Source of the DNA: JBAWZR01 sp037142915
GTDB taxonomy: Bacteria > Patescibacteriota > Minisyncoccia > Moranbacterales > UBA1568
NCBI GenBank assembly: GCA_037142915.1
Contig: JBAWZR010000028.1
Location: forward strand, 1-12,618
DNA length: 12,618 nucleotides
Reading direction: 5' to 3'
Below are positions 1 through 6,322 of the stretch, in pieces (the first letter of the stretch is position 1; each line of letters opens with the position of its first letter). The translations under genes were made by a program, and so were the position numbers. A model generated the notes under the pieces. The model was not told where the DNA came from. It did no database searches and saw only the letters and a list, made by a program, of their open reading frames with translations.

Positions 1-15
1 GGGAATCTCACTTCC

Positions 16-76
16 TTGAAACCTTGCGGTTTCAACGCTTCGCTGCTTCCACCACGGGAAAACTCCCGTTTTCCCG
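16..76. repeat. Two adjacent perfect palindromes at the left edge
   Basis: Two hairpin-forming inverted repeats lie close together. TTGAAACC (16-23) pairs with GGTTTCAA (28-35) around a 4-base loop. CGGGAAAAC (55-63) pairs with GTTTTCCCG (68-76) around a 4-base loop. Neither is followed by a T-run on either strand, so they do not look like intrinsic terminators. The stretch is more GC-rich than the AT-rich DNA at 100-145. Read on the minus strand, one frame stays open from about position 105 to the window edge, but I see no credible start or recognisable protein. Likely an intergenic palindromic repeat cut by the edge. Apart from these palindromes I see nothing in 1-145. Confidence 0.5.
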
Positions 77-145
77 ACCCCTTTCCCGTTCGAACTAAAC
101 CAGGAAAAAAATCCAAACAAAACTTTTTCTCTTTTTATCACACAG

Positions 146-229
146 TGGGCAGGGAGGGATTCGAACCCCCGTAGGCACAAGGCCGACAGATTTACAGTCT
201 GCTGCGATTGACCACTCCGCCACCTACCC
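146..229 (-). tRNA. tRNA-Tyr (anticodon GUA)
   Basis: Minus-strand class II tRNA of 84 nt. The acceptor strands GGGTAGG and CCTGCCC pair over 7 bp including one G-U. The T arm is GGGGG-TTCGAAT-CCCTC. The anticodon loop carries GTA in CTGTAAA, and a long variable arm follows, as expected for tRNA-Tyr. The discriminator base is A. The next bases are CTG, so CCA is not encoded and must be added by a CCA-adding enzyme. It lies 32 nt downstream of tRNA-Thr and is probably on the same transcript. After it on the minus strand come only T-rich stretches without a convincing hairpin. Confidence 0.96.
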
Positions 230-261
230 AATTAGTCAAATATTTTTTAAACCACCCTCTG

Positions 262-334
262 AGCCGAAGACCGGGCTCGGACCGGTGACCTACGGTTTAC
301 AAAACCGTTGCTCTACCAACTGAGCTACTTCGGC
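262..334 (-). tRNA. tRNA-Thr (anticodon UGU)
   Basis: Minus-strand tRNA of 73 nt. The acceptor is GCCGAAG paired with CTTCGGC. The D arm contains AGCTCAGTTGGTAGAGC, and the anticodon stem ACGGT/ACCGT encloses the loop TTTGTAA, giving anticodon TGT, which reads ACA. The T arm holds GTCCGAGCC (a TTCGA-like loop with C at its second position). The discriminator is T and CCA is not encoded. It is first in a Thr-Tyr pair behind the promoter at 376-404. Thr and Tyr tRNAs also sit together near translation factor genes in other bacteria (for example upstream of tuf in E. coli), which fits this context. Confidence 0.96.
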
Positions 335-375
335 TTCTAAACAAAAAACCCTGCTTTCGCTCTGGCTTCCTCTCT

Positions 376-404
376 TTTATACCACACTGCTCAACGCTTT
401 TCAA
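376..404 (-). promoter_or_regulatory. Sigma70-type promoter for the tRNA pair
   Basis: On the minus strand TTGAAA (399-404) and TATAAA (376-381) are separated by exactly 17 nt. The predicted start is near 369, about 35 nt before mature tRNA-Thr. The -35 box and most of the spacer lie inside the last codons of the TPR gene. The tRNAs can therefore be transcribed separately from rpsB-tsf, or by read-through from it. Confidence 0.7.
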
Positions 405-1191
405 GCACTCGCTCCAATCGACGGATCTTGATCTTGACCAATCGATTGACCGGGCTCAACTTCAACACCTGGCGATAACACTCTTTCGCGTCCGTCAAAC
501 TCTCTTGCTCGAGATAATAATCCCCCAATCGTTCATACGCCTCGACATCTTTCGGATTAGTTACAATGCGTTCGATAAGTATGGCTTCCAATTGCTCTTT
601 GCTCTGATTGTTATTCGACGATTCCTCTTGAGCCGATGCCGATCTTCGCGGTACGATCCGATCACTCCTTCTTACAAATCGACTCGATTGACGACCCGTG
701 GACGATTGTGGTGGTAGAATAGATTCGCCGCGTTGTTTTGTCTTCAAAACAACGACGCTGTTCACTCTCTCGGACGATGAAGTAGGCAATGTCGGTTGAC
801 CAACCATCGGACGGTCATCAACCGGCGCCTCCAATAAAACTTTTTCCTCCGGTTGGGAGAGTGCCGCCTGTTGATCCTGTTGCAATTCTTCCGATCGCAA
901 AAGACGGTTTCGACTCGCTTCCTTACGCCGGCGAAGATTATCAGTCATTTCATGAGCCTGATTGTGCGCTTTCAAAAGACCCACTTTCCAGCGACGAGTG
1001 TTTTTTTCGAGGAGACTTAGTATGGCGTGTTTCACTCGATCCCACCAGACACTGGTACTCGCCGCTTCATCCATGACGATCTCTCCACGATCAATACGCG
1101 CCTGAAGTGTCGGGAGTCGTTTGGAGAAAAAATAAACGAGAAATGCGAGTGCAAGGACGAGAACGATTGGAGGAATAATGAGCGAAAGCAT
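391..1191 (-). CDS. Membrane-anchored TPR protein of unknown function
   Basis: A 266-residue protein. Residues 3-23 form one strongly hydrophobic helix followed by a Lys/Arg segment, consistent with a single N-terminal anchor leaving the rest in the cytoplasm. The middle (about 60-200) is charged, rich in Arg, Gln and Ser, and looks disordered. The C-terminus (about 205-266) contains a clear tetratricopeptide unit, with AYERLGDYYLEQ followed by DAKECYRQVLKLSP and a basic end. TPRs bind peptides, so a scaffolding role is an inference. The start is the ATG at 1191: an in-frame TGA lies five codons upstream, and the hydrophobic helix begins right after this ATG. Spacing from tsf is 33 nt. The AGGTGAGG beside the tsf stop is too distant to be an ideal ribosome binding site. 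It ends in TGA. Probably the third gene of the rpsB-tsf transcript. Confidence 0.85.
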   Translation of the reverse strand: MLSLIIPPIVLVLALAFLVYFFSKRLPTLQARIDRGEIVMDEAASTSVWWDRVKHAILSLLEKNTRRWKVGLLKAHNQAHEMTDNLRRRKEASRNRLLRSEELQQDQQAALSQPEEKVLLEAPVDDRPMVGQPTLPTSSSERVNSVVVLKTKQRGESILPPQSSTGRQSSRFVRRSDRIVPRRSASAQEESSNNNQSKEQLEAILIERIVTNPKDVEAYERLGDYYLEQESLTDAKECYRQVLKLSPVNRLVKIKIRRLERVLEKR

Positions 1192-1224
1192 AAAATACGC
1201 GAATCACAAAAAATGACACCTCAC

Positions 1225-1806
1225 CTAGAATGACAAACGAATGAACTCGCCGACCTGGATATTTTCACCGATCTTGGCGATGTGTTCCGTGACCATATCG
1301 CCCACCGTCTGATCGGGATTCTTGACGAACGGCTGACTCAGTAAGGCGACTTCTTCACGAAATTTCTTTTCCTTCCCTTCAAGGATTTTTTCCATGATCG
1401 CTTTGGGTTTCTTTTGCTCGCTGAGTTCTTTGACCCAGATTTCCCGCTCGCCGGCCACGATCGCATCCGGAACATCCTCGGGGCGGATATACTGAGGATT
1501 CATCGCAGTGATGTGCATCGCGATATCGTATGCTAGGGTTTTGAAATCCTCATTACGAGCCACAAAATCAGTCTCACAAAAAAGCTTCACCATAGCTCCC
1601 ACCTTACGATTGGAGTGGAGATACTGAGCGACAATGCCCTCTTTCGCCTCACGGCCGCTTTTTTTGGCCGCCTTGATCTGACCGCGCTCACGCAAGAGGC
1701 GGATAGCCTTCTCGATGTCGCCCTTCGCTTCATCGAGGACTTTCTTCGCTTCGACGACACCAGCACCGGTGCGCTCGCGCAATTCTTTCACTTGTTGAAT
1801 ATCCAT
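1225..1806 (-). CDS. tsf: Translation elongation factor EF-Ts, short form
   Basis: Nucleotide exchange factor that releases GDP from EF-Tu in the cytoplasm. The 193-residue protein begins with the UBA-like N-terminal domain and the family signature LRERTGAGVVEAKKVL (9-24). It then has CETDFVARNEDF (77-88), in which T79-D80-F81-V82 correspond to the motif that inserts at the EF-Tu Mg2+ site. E. coli EF-Ts is 283 residues with two core subdomains. This protein is close in size to short, Thermus-like EF-Ts with one core repeat. The end, VGEFIRLSF, is typical of the short form. It begins 5 codons' worth of AT-rich DNA after the rpsB stop (10 nt gap). No Shine-Dalgarno is visible, so translational coupling to rpsB is likely. 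It ends in TAG. Confidence 0.97.
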   Translation of the reverse strand: MDIQQVKELRERTGAGVVEAKKVLDEAKGDIEKAIRLLRERGQIKAAKKSGREAKEGIVAQYLHSNRKVGAMVKLFCETDFVARNEDFKTLAYDIAMHITAMNPQYIRPEDVPDAIVAGEREIWVKELSEQKKPKAIMEKILEGKEKKFREEVALLSQPFVKNPDQTVGDMVTEHIAKIGENIQVGEFIRLSF

Positions 1807-1816
1807 AAGAATATAT

Positions 1817-2650
1817 TTATTTTTTCTCTGAAACTTCTTTTTGAGGAGTAAGAGTCACCTCTGCCTCGGGGGCGTCTTTCTCCTCGACTTTCAAAAGCTC
1901 TTGTCCCACCCGCGCCAACAGATATCGCAAGGATGAAATAGCATCGTCATTGGCAGGAATCGGATAATCAATGACTGAGGGATCGGCATTGGTATCGACG
2001 ACACCTACGATCGGTATGCCCGCCTTGCGAGCCTCGCGAATTACGATGCCGCTCTCCTTCACATCTGCGATGAACACGGCTCCGGGAAGTTCATTCATAT
2101 GCTTGATGCCACCAACACTGTGCTCTAACTTTTCTGATTCTTCAGCGATACGCAACCGCTCTAACTTCGTGTACATTTGGAATTCACCCTTCTCGAGCTT
2201 CTCTTGATTGCTCTTGAGGTACTCGGAACGAGCATGAATCACCGGAAAATTTGTAAAGGTTCCACCTAACCAGCGCTCCACCACGAACGGCTGATGCAAA
2301 CGCACGGCCAGCGATTTGGTCAGGTCACGCGCCTGTTTCTTGGTCGCCACGAACAATATCTGTTTGTTCTTTTTCTTCACGCTGGTCAAAAATTTCAACG
2401 CCGCCTCGAGTTTCCCTGAAGTCTTCTCGAGATCGATGATGTTGATACCGTTACGCGTCGTATGGACATATTCCTCCATCTTGGGATGTCGACGAGCCTT
2501 GATATGGCCAAAATGCACACCCGCTTTCAACATCGTCTCCAAACCCTTCTCTACTTTCTCAAAATTGAAATCGGTAAAATATGCTTCATTACCGATAACA
2601 CTGGTTGTCTGGACGGCCTTGGCGCGTCCGTCATTCTCTGTCTGCGTCAT
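1817..2650 (-). CDS. rpsB: Small-subunit ribosomal protein S2
   Basis: Ribosomal protein S2 of the 30S subunit, 277 residues from the chosen start. Conserved blocks follow in order: MLKAGVHFGH, HPKMEEYV, RNGINIIDLEKT, FVATKKQARDL, ERWLGGTFTNF, PGAVFIADV, and GIPIVGVVDTNADPSVIDYP near the C-terminus. I chose the ATG at 2650 because AAGGAG (2658-2663) sits 7 nt upstream. An in-frame ATG nine codons earlier (2677) has no such site. About 38 residues precede the canonical MLKAGVHFGH start, an N-terminal extension relative to the E. coli protein. The C-terminal tail is acidic and then lysine-rich. First gene of the minus-strand rpsB-tsf-TPR unit, followed 10 nt later by tsf. Confidence 0.96.
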   Translation of the reverse strand: MTQTENDGRAKAVQTTSVIGNEAYFTDFNFEKVEKGLETMLKAGVHFGHIKARRHPKMEEYVHTTRNGINIIDLEKTSGKLEAALKFLTSVKKKNKQILFVATKKQARDLTKSLAVRLHQPFVVERWLGGTFTNFPVIHARSEYLKSNQEKLEKGEFQMYTKLERLRIAEESEKLEHSVGGIKHMNELPGAVFIADVKESGIVIREARKAGIPIVGVVDTNADPSVIDYPIPANDDAISSLRYLLARVGQELLKVEEKDAPEAEVTLTPQKEVSEKK

Positions 2651-2793
2651 AAAATTTCTCCTTAAAAAAATAATCACCTCTAGGGGAAGAACCGCATCCG
2701 CAACAGCTTTCCGAGGAAAACCGTCAGGAGAGATGCGCTATTTCACCCTATGCGAGATACTCACAGAAACAAACTCCCCTGATACAGGAGCTT
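2651..2793 (-). promoter_or_regulatory. Candidate structured 5' leader of rpsB
   Basis: About 140 nt lie between the predicted transcription start and the rpsB ATG. It contains short complementary segments: TTTTC-CTCG-GAAAG (a 5-bp hairpin), GCATC with GATGC enclosing that hairpin, and AGGGGA near the 5' end matching TCCCCT near the start codon. S2 regulates its own operon through the leader in some bacteria, but I do not recognise that RNA motif here. The pairing is read by eye and could be chance. Confidence 0.3.
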
Positions 2794-2799
2794 ATTGGG

Positions 2800-2827
2800 A
2801 GTATAGCAAATACCCCTGACTTGTCAA
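2800..2827 (-). promoter_or_regulatory. Consensus promoter of rpsB-tsf
   Basis: On the minus strand a perfect TTGACA (2822-2827) is followed after 16 nt by TATACT (2800-2805). Predicted start near 2793. It shares its -35 bases with a plus-strand promoter-like sequence, so the two may compete. Confidence 0.8.
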
Positions 2828-2849
2828 TTTTTACACCCTGTGCTACACT
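2821..2849 (+). promoter_or_regulatory. Divergent promoter-like sequence toward rpmE
   Basis: TTGTCA (2821-2826) is followed after 17 nt by TACACT (2844-2849), with TGC directly before the -10 box (an extended -10). Predicted start near 2856, which would give rpmE a leader of about 178 nt. A second -10-like TATACT at 3016-3021, 12 nt before the rpmE ATG, has only a poor -35. It would make a nearly leaderless message. Confidence 0.5.
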
Positions 2850-2877
2850 CGAGGAACGAAGGTTTTCCTTGATTTTT

Positions 2878-2985
2878 TTAGTGCTGTTTTTCCAAAAAAT
2901 CGCTCCAAGCACGCCCCAGTCTCCTGTGGTAAGCATCACCAATGTCAACTGGAGCGTCTTGAATCAATTTTTCGGAAAAACCCAT
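2878..2985 (-). CDS. Possible 35-residue small protein
   Basis: Minus-strand ORF starting with ATG at 2985 (MGFSEKLIQD...) and ending in TAA. The composition resembles a real soluble protein: mixed charges, and a likely amphipathic C-terminal half containing AYHRRLGRAW and DFLEKQH. AAGGAG lies 13 nt upstream of the ATG, longer than ideal. The frame is open further upstream, but only as the antisense of rpmE, so a longer protein is not credible. It overlaps the putative rpmE leader on the other strand and precedes the rpsB promoter. No family recognised. It could also be the decayed end of an older gene. Confidence 0.35.
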   Translation of the reverse strand: MGFSEKLIQDAPVDIGDAYHRRLGRAWSDFLEKQH

Positions 2986-3033
2986 TCTTAAAAAGTCACT
3001 CCTTTTTCTACTATCTATACTTAAATTTTGTTT

Positions 3034-3327
3034 ATGCAAAACGCTATCCACCCGAAATATCATACCGATGCAACTATCACCTGTGTCTGCGGTGCCATAC
3101 TCGAAACCGGATCCACCACTCCCGCGATGACCGTGGAAATCTGTTCGAATTGCCATCCGTTCTACACCGGTAAAAAGAAAGTCATCGACACCACCGGTCG
3201 CGTCGATCGTTTCAAGAAAATGTCCGAGAAGGCCGCCATCAAACAAGCCGCTGCCACACCAAAAAAAGTCCGAGTCAAGAAGTCTGAAACCGTGGAAGCC
3301 GTTGCCGAAGAAAAAGTTTCCAAGTAG
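3034..3327 (+). CDS. rpmE: Large-subunit ribosomal protein L31, zinc-binding type
   Basis: Ribosomal protein L31 of the 50S subunit, 97 residues. It opens with the family-typical AIHPKYH and carries a four-cysteine zinc site: C17-x-C19 and C37-x2-C40. HPFYTGKKK then follows, as in C+ (zinc) L31 proteins. Residues 66-97 form an Ala/Lys/Glu-rich tail beyond the usual length of about 70, as in many CPR L31 sequences. I chose the ATG at 3034: a TTG two codons earlier is in frame but adds nothing conserved. No Shine-Dalgarno is visible, only an AT-rich stretch. It ends in TAG, directly followed by a strong terminator. Confidence 0.95.
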   Translation: MQNAIHPKYHTDATITCVCGAILETGSTTPAMTVEICSNCHPFYTGKKKVIDTTGRVDRFKKMSEKAAIKQAAATPKKVRVKKSETVEAVAEEKVSK

Positions 3328-3335
3328 CGAAAAAG

Positions 3336-3380
3336 AAAAAAGCCCCTCGCGCAAGTGTTTCTTGCGAGGAGGCTTTTTTT
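3336..3380. terminator. Bidirectional intrinsic terminator between rpmE and a convergent gene
   Basis: AAAAAAGCC and GGCTTTTTTT flank a second pairing of CCTCGC...AAG with CTTGCGAGG (a 2-base bulge on one side). The A-run before and the T-run after make it functional on both strands. It closes rpmE on the plus strand and the 79-aa gene on the minus strand. Confidence 0.9.
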
Positions 3381-3419
3381 GTATCTTCTTTTATATATAA
3401 ATTTCTAGCCTGCTTCCTA

Positions 3420-3659
3420 TCAATTTCCGATTGCCTCGCAATACGGCTTTTCTCCAAATGCATCACATAAAATCCCGAAAGCATTTGACTTATCCTTCTC
3501 GTTATTCTCGTCGATTGATGTTTCGAAGGTTATTGCAACAACAGTAAAATCTATACCCTTCTTCTCTGCAAGTCCTTTGAATACCGCTGCCAGATCCTTC
3601 GCATTTGAAAAATCTGTACTCTTGATCGTAACCCTATACTTCTTATTTAAGCTATCCAC
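3420..3659 (-). CDS. Hypothetical 79-residue protein
   Basis: Short protein of unknown function starting with GTG at 3659. AGGGG lies 7 nt upstream, and a consensus promoter precedes it. The sequence alternates a likely beta strand (YRVTIKS), a helix (SNAKDLAAVFKGLAEKKG) and a second strand (DFTVVAITFET), then an acidic stretch and a tail with two cysteines (C66 and C74 by my count). No signal peptide or membrane segment. This layout suggests a small alpha/beta fold, but I do not recognise a family. It ends in TGA, about 40 nt before the shared terminator. Divergent from prfA and monocistronic. Confidence 0.75.
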   Translation of the reverse strand: MDSLNKKYRVTIKSTDFSNAKDLAAVFKGLAEKKGIDFTVVAITFETSIDENNEKDKSNAFGILCDAFGEKPYCEAIGN

Positions 3660-3677
3660 GACACTGCCCCTAACTTA

Positions 3678-3706
3678 TTGAAAACTCTTCTAATATACCC
3701 TATTTA
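3678..3706 (+). promoter_or_regulatory. Candidate promoter of prfA
   Basis: TTGAAA (3678-3683) and TATTTA (3701-3706) are separated by 17 nt. The predicted start near 3713 leaves only about a dozen nt before the prfA ATG, and no Shine-Dalgarno is present. The spacer contains the -10 box of the opposite-strand promoter at 3692-3697. Confidence 0.5.
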
Positions 3707-3720
3707 AAAAAATTTGTCAA
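3692..3720 (-). promoter_or_regulatory. Consensus promoter of the 79-residue gene
   Basis: On the minus strand TTGACA (3715-3720) and TATATT (3692-3697) are separated by exactly 17 nt. Predicted start near 3685, about 26 nt before the GTG start. The -35 box ends only 4 nt from the prfA ATG, so polymerase binding here could hinder prfA initiation. Confidence 0.8.
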
Positions 3721-3724
3721 GCCT

Positions 3725-4807
3725 ATGGAACACCTCTTCGAACAAATCAGACAAGAATATCAAGAAATAGAAACCGAGCTCTCCAACCCGGAGATCGTTT
3801 CAGATACGCGAAAAATGGCTTCTCTCGGACGACGCCAGGCAGAATTGCGTGGCATCCTCGCTGTCATCGAGCGGTATGAGGGCGTCGAAGCGGAGATGCG
3901 TGGCAACGCGGAACTCACCAATGACACCGATACCGACCCGGAGCTCAAAGGCCTCGCGATGGAATCAAATATCGAGCTCGCCGGTGAAAAAGAAAAGCTC
4001 GAACAGGAACTCAAACGACTCCTCCTCCCCAAGGATCCGAACGATGACAAGGATGTACTTGTCGAAATCCGTGCGGGGGCAGGCGGCGATGAATCCTCGC
4101 TCTTCGCGGGCGATCTCTTCCGAATGTACTTACGCTATGCTGAGATAGTAGGTTGGCAGACGAGCATGCTCAACTCGAGCGAAAACGGTATCGGTGGATT
4201 CAAAGAAGTCGTCTTCGAAGTTAATCGAGGTAGAAGTGAAACTCCTGTATACCAATTATTAAAATATGAATCCGGTGTCCATCGGGTGCAACGCGTCCCG
4301 GAAACCGAGAAGGCCGGACGTATCCATACATCGACTGCGACCGTCGCCGTTCTCCCGCAGGCGGAGGAAGTCGACTTCGTCATCAAGGACAGCGATCTGC
4401 GCATCGATACCTACTGCTCGTCCGGCCCTGGAGGACAGTCGGTCAACACGACCAAGAGCGCGGTGCGTATCACCTATATCCCGACCGGTCTCATCGTGAC
4501 CTGTCAGGATGAAAAATCTCAACATAAGAATAAAGCTCAGGCAATGAAGGTCTTGCGCTCACGACTCTTGCAGGCATCGATCGACGAGACAAATAAAACC
4601 CTCGGTGACGCACGGCGCTCACAGATCGGCACCGGCGACCGAAGTGAGAAGATTCGCACCTACAATTTCCCGCAAGATCGGATCACCGACCATCGCATCA
4701 AACAGTCCTGGAGCGGTATGGAAACCATCCTCGGCGGTAAGCTCGGTGATATCCTCTCGGCACTCGAAGCCGAAGACATCCGCCTCAAAATGGACGAGGG
4801 CCGATAA
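3725..4807 (+). CDS. prfA: Peptide chain release factor 1
   Basis: Recognises UAA and UAG in the ribosomal A site and triggers hydrolysis of peptidyl-tRNA. The 360 residues match the usual RF1 length. The N-terminal helical domain covers about 1-105, then VEIRAGAGGDESSLFAGDL begins domain 2. The tripeptide anticodon is P192-E193-T194 (the PxT type of RF1, not the SPF of RF2). The catalytic GGQ is at 236-238 in SSGPGGQSVNTTKSAVRITY, whose glutamine is the residue methylated by PrmC in known systems. The C-terminus RTYNFPQDRITDHR is family-typical. It starts at the ATG at 3725, nearly leaderless. It is alone between a divergent gene and a terminator. No prmC or RF2 gene is in view. Confidence 0.97.
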   Translation: MEHLFEQIRQEYQEIETELSNPEIVSDTRKMASLGRRQAELRGILAVIERYEGVEAEMRGNAELTNDTDTDPELKGLAMESNIELAGEKEKLEQELKRLLLPKDPNDDKDVLVEIRAGAGGDESSLFAGDLFRMYLRYAEIVGWQTSMLNSSENGIGGFKEVVFEVNRGRSETPVYQLLKYESGVHRVQRVPETEKAGRIHTSTATVAVLPQAEEVDFVIKDSDLRIDTYCSSGPGGQSVNTTKSAVRITYIPTGLIVTCQDEKSQHKNKAQAMKVLRSRLLQASIDETNKTLGDARRSQIGTGDRSEKIRTYNFPQDRITDHRIKQSWSGMETILGGKLGDILSALEAEDIRLKMDEGR

Positions 4808-4828
4808 ATAATCTGAATGCACTAGATC

Positions 4829-4856
4829 AAAAAAACAGCCATCAGGCTGTTTTTTT
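4829..4856. terminator. Bidirectional terminator between prfA and pyk
   Basis: A perfect 12-bp inverted repeat, AAAAAAACAGCC and GGCTGTTTTTTT, around the loop ATCA. A- and T-runs on both sides serve the converging prfA (plus) and typA-pyk (minus) transcripts. Confidence 0.93.
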
Positions 4857-4879
4857 GTGTTGCGTGGAGAAAATATTCT

Positions 4880-6304
4880 CTACACTGTCTCAACCAGCAT
4901 CAGGTTCGTTCCACCGGTGCACCCGAACGGTACGCCAGCAACGATGACACTTGTATCACCTTTTTTGGCAAAACCATTTTCGATCGCAATTTTACCCGAC
5001 TGCTTCACGACTTCTAAAATCGATTGAAAAGACTTCACGCTATGAGCATAGCAACCGAATGACAATGCCATCCGCCGCAAAGTGATATCATTCGGTGTCA
5101 GTACCAAAATAAATTGAGCGGGTCGATGACGCGACACCATCCGAGCCGTCGATCCAGATTCGCTCAAAGCGATAATCACAGTGGCAGCAATCTCCTGCGC
5201 AGTATTCACCACAGCATTCGTCACTGAATCCACCGTCGGGTTCAATGAGAGTTCATTGTGCTTCAAAATATGCCGATGCGGGTAAAACGCCTCCGTATGG
5301 AGAGCAATTCGAGTCATCGTCGACACTGCTTCAACCGGATACTCACCCAATGTCGTCTCTTCCGAGAGCATCACCGCATCCGTCCCGTCGAGAATCGCGT
5401 TGGCGACATCATTCACTTCGGCGCGCGTAGCCACCGGCGAATGAATCATCGATTCCAACATCTGCGTCGCCACGATCACCGGTTTGCCGAGTTGCCGACA
5501 CCGCTTGATGATCTGCTTCTGCAAGACCGGCACCTGCTCCATCGGCATCTCGACCGCGAGATCACCGCGAGCAATCATCGCACCGTCAGCTGCTTGGAGT
5601 ATCGCTTCGAGATTTTCAATCGCTTGTGGAGTTTCAATTTTCACGATAATTTGCGCGGTGCATTTTTTCTTCTTGAGGATAGCTCGCAGTTCATGAACAT
5701 CACTTTCCTTACGGACGAAAGACAACGCCATAAAATCCACTTCGTTCTTCACACCAAAAGTCAGATCTTTCAAATCTTTCACCGTCAGACAACTCATCTG
5801 AATATCTGTGCCAGGGAGATTCACTCCACGACGACCCTTGGTCTCTCCTCCCACGATAATCTTGCAAAAAATCTCATTCCCCTTCACTCGCACTACTTCC
5901 ATCCGTTTTTTGCCATCATCGAGAAGGATCGGTTCACCCGGCTTCACTTCTTTTGGAAGTTGCGCATAATTAATGAAGGCGCGATGTTCATCGCCTACAC
6001 AAGGCTCGGTCGTCAAGACAAATTCATCTCCCGCCACCAACATCACTCGCTCCTGGTAGAATTCTCCGATCCGGATCTTCGGTCCCGACAAATCTTGCAG
6101 GATCGCCACTGGTATATTGAGCTTCTTGGAGTGCTTCCGGATCATATCAACCGAACGCTGATGCTCGGCGAAATCTCCGTGTGAGAAGTTCAACCGAGTG
6201 ACATTCATTCCTGCCTTCATCAACTGCGGCATCACATCATCCTGTGCCGAAACCGGCCCAATAGTCGCGACGATCTTCGTCTTTTTGATAGAGTTCATAT
6301 TCAT
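4880..6304 (-). CDS. pyk: Pyruvate kinase
   Basis: Catalyses phosphoenolpyruvate plus ADP to pyruvate plus ATP, the last glycolytic step. The protein has 474 residues, the normal length. Motifs in order: KIVATIGP (10-17), TRLNFSHG (36-43), QDLSGPKIRIGEF (70-82), the B domain with KGRRGVNLPG, then IIVKIETPQAI with catalytic K222. IARGDLAVEMP and VATQMLESM follow, then NAILDGTDAVMLSEET. The C-terminal domain contains SESGSTARMVSRHRP and ends GTNLMLVETV. Lys76 occupies the place of Glu117 of muscle enzyme, a substitution associated with K+-independent pyruvate kinases. Two ATGs (6304, 6298) are possible starts. Neither has a Shine-Dalgarno site. It begins 18 nt after typA and is presumably co-transcribed with it. 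Confidence 0.97.
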   Translation of the reverse strand: MNMNSIKKTKIVATIGPVSAQDDVMPQLMKAGMNVTRLNFSHGDFAEHQRSVDMIRKHSKKLNIPVAILQDLSGPKIRIGEFYQERVMLVAGDEFVLTTEPCVGDEHRAFINYAQLPKEVKPGEPILLDDGKKRMEVVRVKGNEIFCKIIVGGETKGRRGVNLPGTDIQMSCLTVKDLKDLTFGVKNEVDFMALSFVRKESDVHELRAILKKKKCTAQIIVKIETPQAIENLEAILQAADGAMIARGDLAVEMPMEQVPVLQKQIIKRCRQLGKPVIVATQMLESMIHSPVATRAEVNDVANAILDGTDAVMLSEETTLGEYPVEAVSTMTRIALHTEAFYPHRHILKHNELSLNPTVDSVTNAVVNTAQEIAATVIIALSESGSTARMVSRHRPAQFILVLTPNDITLRRMALSFGCYAHSVKSFQSILEVVKQSGKIAIENGFAKKGDTSVIVAGVPFGCTGGTNLMLVETV

Positions 6305-6322
6305 AATGGTACAGTGGTAAAA

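Noticed and set aside
2651..2677. Longer rpsB starting at an ATG at 2677
   Set aside because: The extra nine residues are unconserved and would include the Shine-Dalgarno that serves the ATG at 2650.
2859..2879. AAGG-TTTT-CCTT hairpin followed by seven T's on the plus strand
   Set aside because: The stem is only 4 bp and would lie right at the start of the predicted transcript. No gene upstream needs it.
2986..3354. Long minus-strand ORF running over rpmE into the 35-codon ORF
   Set aside because: Most of it is the antisense frame of conserved L31, with Gly/Phe-rich shadow composition. Only the part outside rpmE was kept as a candidate.
5258..6184. 308-codon plus-strand ORF opposite pyk
   Set aside because: It is a His/Arg-rich shadow of a fully conserved pyruvate kinase gene.
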